Part shown: positions 62,559 through 64,000 of the stretch, piece after piece
Layout of the letters: the number at the start of each line of letters is the position of its first letter
How positions within the stretch are numbered: the first letter of the stretch is position 1
NCBI RefSeq assembly: GCF_003026215.1
Contig: NZ_PYOC01000005.1
Location: 1 to 64,000, forward strand
Source: Photobacterium indicum
GTDB taxonomy: Bacteria > Pseudomonadota > Gammaproteobacteria > Enterobacterales > Vibrionaceae
Length of the DNA: 64,000 nucleotides
Reading direction: 5' to 3'
Translations under genes and position numbers: made by a program
The notes under the pieces: generated by a model
The model's database searches: none
What the model was told of the DNA's origin: nothing
Seen by the model: the letters and a program-made list of their open reading frames with translations, nothing else

Positions 62559-63248
62559 ATGAAACTTAATACCGATCTCACGAAAAAAGTGAATGCATTC
62601 TTTGAGCAGTCACAATGGTCTTCGTCACCGATAAAAGAAGTAAAACGAAAAATGTTAGAGCGTGATGGGGGGGAGATTGCCATTGCGACGACTATCGTTC
62701 GTTATGAACCTAATAGTTACTTTTCATCCCATATTCATGACGGAGGTGAAGAGTTCTTAGTGCTAGATGGTGAGTTTGCCGATGAACATGGCCGTTACCC
62801 TATAGGTACGTATATGAGAAACCCTCCCGGTACATCTCATACGCCCTCCGTTGAACCTGGCTGTATGATTTTGGTGAAACTAGGGCAGTTTCAAGAAGGG
62901 GATACTTCCCTCGTTCATATTGACACCCAACAACATTTATTTGTGAAAGATGAAGCGCGAAATGGTGTTGCGATTCAACCATTACACAGCTTTAAGCATG
63001 AAGTCGTGCGTTTGGAACGTTGGGATAAACATTCAACGATCATGCTAGAGAACACTGGGGGTATCGAAATCTTGATCATTGACGGTGGTTGCGAGCATGA
63101 TGGCGTAAATTATACCAAGCATGATTGGTTACGTTTACCAGTGGGAGAAAACCTGACAGTTAAAACAGGGCAGACAGATTGTATCGTGTGGATAAAAACG
63201 GGGCATCACTTATATCAGCTTAATCGTGATGCCGTTTTGGACAATTAA
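62559..63248 (+). CDS. ChrR-like cupin protein
   Basis: A 229-aa protein with two cupin halves. The first has FSSHIHDGGEEFLVLDGEF and GTYMRNPPGTSHTP, giving His, His and Glu metal ligands; the second (ILIIDGGCEHDGVNYTKHDWLRLP) keeps fewer ligands. This resembles the cupin domain of the ChrR anti-sigma factor, but the N-terminal zinc anti-sigma domain is missing, so it is probably a stand-alone metal-binding enzyme or sensor. ATG 62559 has AAAGGA upstream; the frame is open to 62511. Confidence 0.78.
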   Translation: MKLNTDLTKKVNAFFEQSQWSSSPIKEVKRKMLERDGGEIAIATTIVRYEPNSYFSSHIHDGGEEFLVLDGEFADEHGRYPIGTYMRNPPGTSHTPSVEPGCMILVKLGQFQEGDTSLVHIDTQQHLFVKDEARNGVAIQPLHSFKHEVVRLERWDKHSTIMLENTGGIEILIIDGGCEHDGVNYTKHDWLRLPVGENLTVKTGQTDCIVWIKTGHHLYQLNRDAVLDN

Positions 63249-63301
63249 GGGCAATGAGGCGATACTAGCCTTTCAGTTTAGGATAATGAGTAGATATAAC
63301 G

Positions 63302-63748
63302 TTGATTGAACACGTAAATGATGCAGATGTTTCAGATATTATTAAGTTAATTAGTAAGTCGATAAAAACGTGTATCGGTGTATTAAATGCAGAGGCTGAT
63401 TCGCTTATAGCCTGCAGTGTTGATGAGATCTTATGGTGGAAGTGTCATCAAGAAAGTACAGCACATTATATATACCGTGTTGACGGTAAAGTTGTTGGCA
63501 CGATATTAATTAAAGATTTTTGTTATATCTCTAATCTTTTTGTCGATCCTGACTTTCATCATCAAGGTATTGGAAAACAGCTTATCTTGCATGCGTTGGC
63601 TATATGTAAGCGATGCTCTCCTCAATCAACGGTTAAATTAAACTCTTCGTTCTATGCCGCCTCTTTCTATCAAAAGATGGGGTTTAAACAAATCGGTAAC
63701 GCAAAAAATTTACCGGGTGGATGTATACCTTTTGAGTGTGCTTTATAA
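63302..63748 (+). CDS. GNAT-family N-acetyltransferase
   Basis: A 148-aa acetyltransferase with the acetyl-CoA binding motif HHQGIGKQLILHAL (Q-x-x-G-I-G) after ISNLFVDPDF, and the C-terminal FYQKMGFKQIG typical of the family. Its start is a TTG (63302) with only a distant AGGA, so the true start is uncertain. Substrate unknown. Confidence 0.82.
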   Translation: MIEHVNDADVSDIIKLISKSIKTCIGVLNAEADSLIACSVDEILWWKCHQESTAHYIYRVDGKVVGTILIKDFCYISNLFVDPDFHHQGIGKQLILHALAICKRCSPQSTVKLNSSFYAASFYQKMGFKQIGNAKNLPGGCIPFECAL

Positions 63749-63762
63749 TACTCCCCCCCCAT

Positions 63763-64000
63763 CTATCCACACACGAACCAAGAATTAGCCGCCGCATCTA
63801 TGTATGCTTCATTATACCAATCGACTTTTTCAAGCGCGGGGGCGATCCGAATATCCCCTTTAAACTTGGCTGTTGCTAATACTTTTACCCGCCCTTTATA
63901 AGCCTGCATTACTGCACCTTGGTATGTGTGACCTAAACTCGAACCTTTAGGTTGTTCAAACAAACAAACTGTTTGCCCTTTATTGGTATAAATAAATTGG
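63763..64000 (-). CDS. Partial gene cut by the right window edge
   Basis: The minus-strand frame ends at 63763 and stays open to the window end, so only the C-terminal 78 or so residues are seen. A TTG at 63963 is not a likely start, because the frame continues upstream with plausible protein sequence (TNKGQTVCLFEQPKG). No family is recognised. Convergent with the GNAT gene. Confidence 0.6.
   Translation of the reverse strand, partial: QFIYTNKGQTVCLFEQPKGSSLGHTYQGAVMQAYKGRVKVLATAKFKGDIRIAPALEKVDWYNEAYIDAAANSWFVCG

Overview
The window looks like chromosomal DNA of a marine gammaproteobacterium in the Vibrionaceae, most likely a Photobacterium. This is an inference from gene content, codon style, Fur/FNR-type sites and tRNA-linked repeats; no species can be proven from the sequence alone. 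The left edge (1-252) is the end of a tRNA-Asp followed by tRNA-Trp, a pair often found at the distal end of an rRNA operon.

The region from 538 to 28046 is an iron-acquisition island. It holds a phosphopantetheinyl transferase, an MFS exporter, a TonB-dependent receptor, and a tightly packed operon entC-entE-entB-NRPS(C-A-PCP)-entA-NRPS(C-A-PCP-E-C-PCP)-NRPS(truncated C-A). A periplasmic binding protein, two FecCD-type permeases, an ATPase, a DAHP synthase that can feed the chorismate pool, and a ViuB-like ferric-siderophore reductase follow. The operon order equals amoCEBFAGH of the amonabactin cluster of Aeromonas. By-eye A-domain codes (Lys-like in the first NRPS, Gly-like in the last) support an amonabactin-type bis-catecholate. 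Fur-like palindromes lie before the exporter, receptor, binding protein and reductase.

From 28144 to 37142 there is a mosaic of housekeeping and accessory genes: a 266-bp element with terminal inverted repeats and smaller relatives nearby, tag, a cation-efflux gene, a DUF1904 protein, lplA, a largely gene-poor stretch, a foreign-looking gene made of two tandem fasciclin domains, a small lipoprotein, YgjV, an EamA transporter and a divergent LysR gene.

From 37468 to 44044 two identical tRNA-Ser(UGA) genes bracket a 6-kb cassette: hypT-like regulator, iadA, dcuC-family transporter and nupC. Each tRNA is trailed by tandem modules made of terminators, tRNA-like scraps and a conserved 70-bp block.

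From 44169 to 49698 lies the most striking system: a reductive dehalogenase operon (TPR protein, rdhA with Tat signal and two Fe-S motifs, rdhB anchor, rdhC-like flavin/Fe-S membrane protein, a 69-aa membrane protein, an AraC-type regulator), preceded by a perfect FNR consensus box. It suggests anaerobic reduction of halogenated organics. A convergent HlyD/DUF2955 efflux pair follows.

The right end (52317-64000) carries a HAD phosphatase, a proX-proW-proV-type glycine betaine transporter, a LysR regulator divergent from a second-type adenylosuccinate synthetase, carbamate kinase, a cold-shock protein, a 26-codon small ORF with its own ribosome site and terminator, DUF3429, cupin and GNAT proteins, and a gene cut by the window edge.
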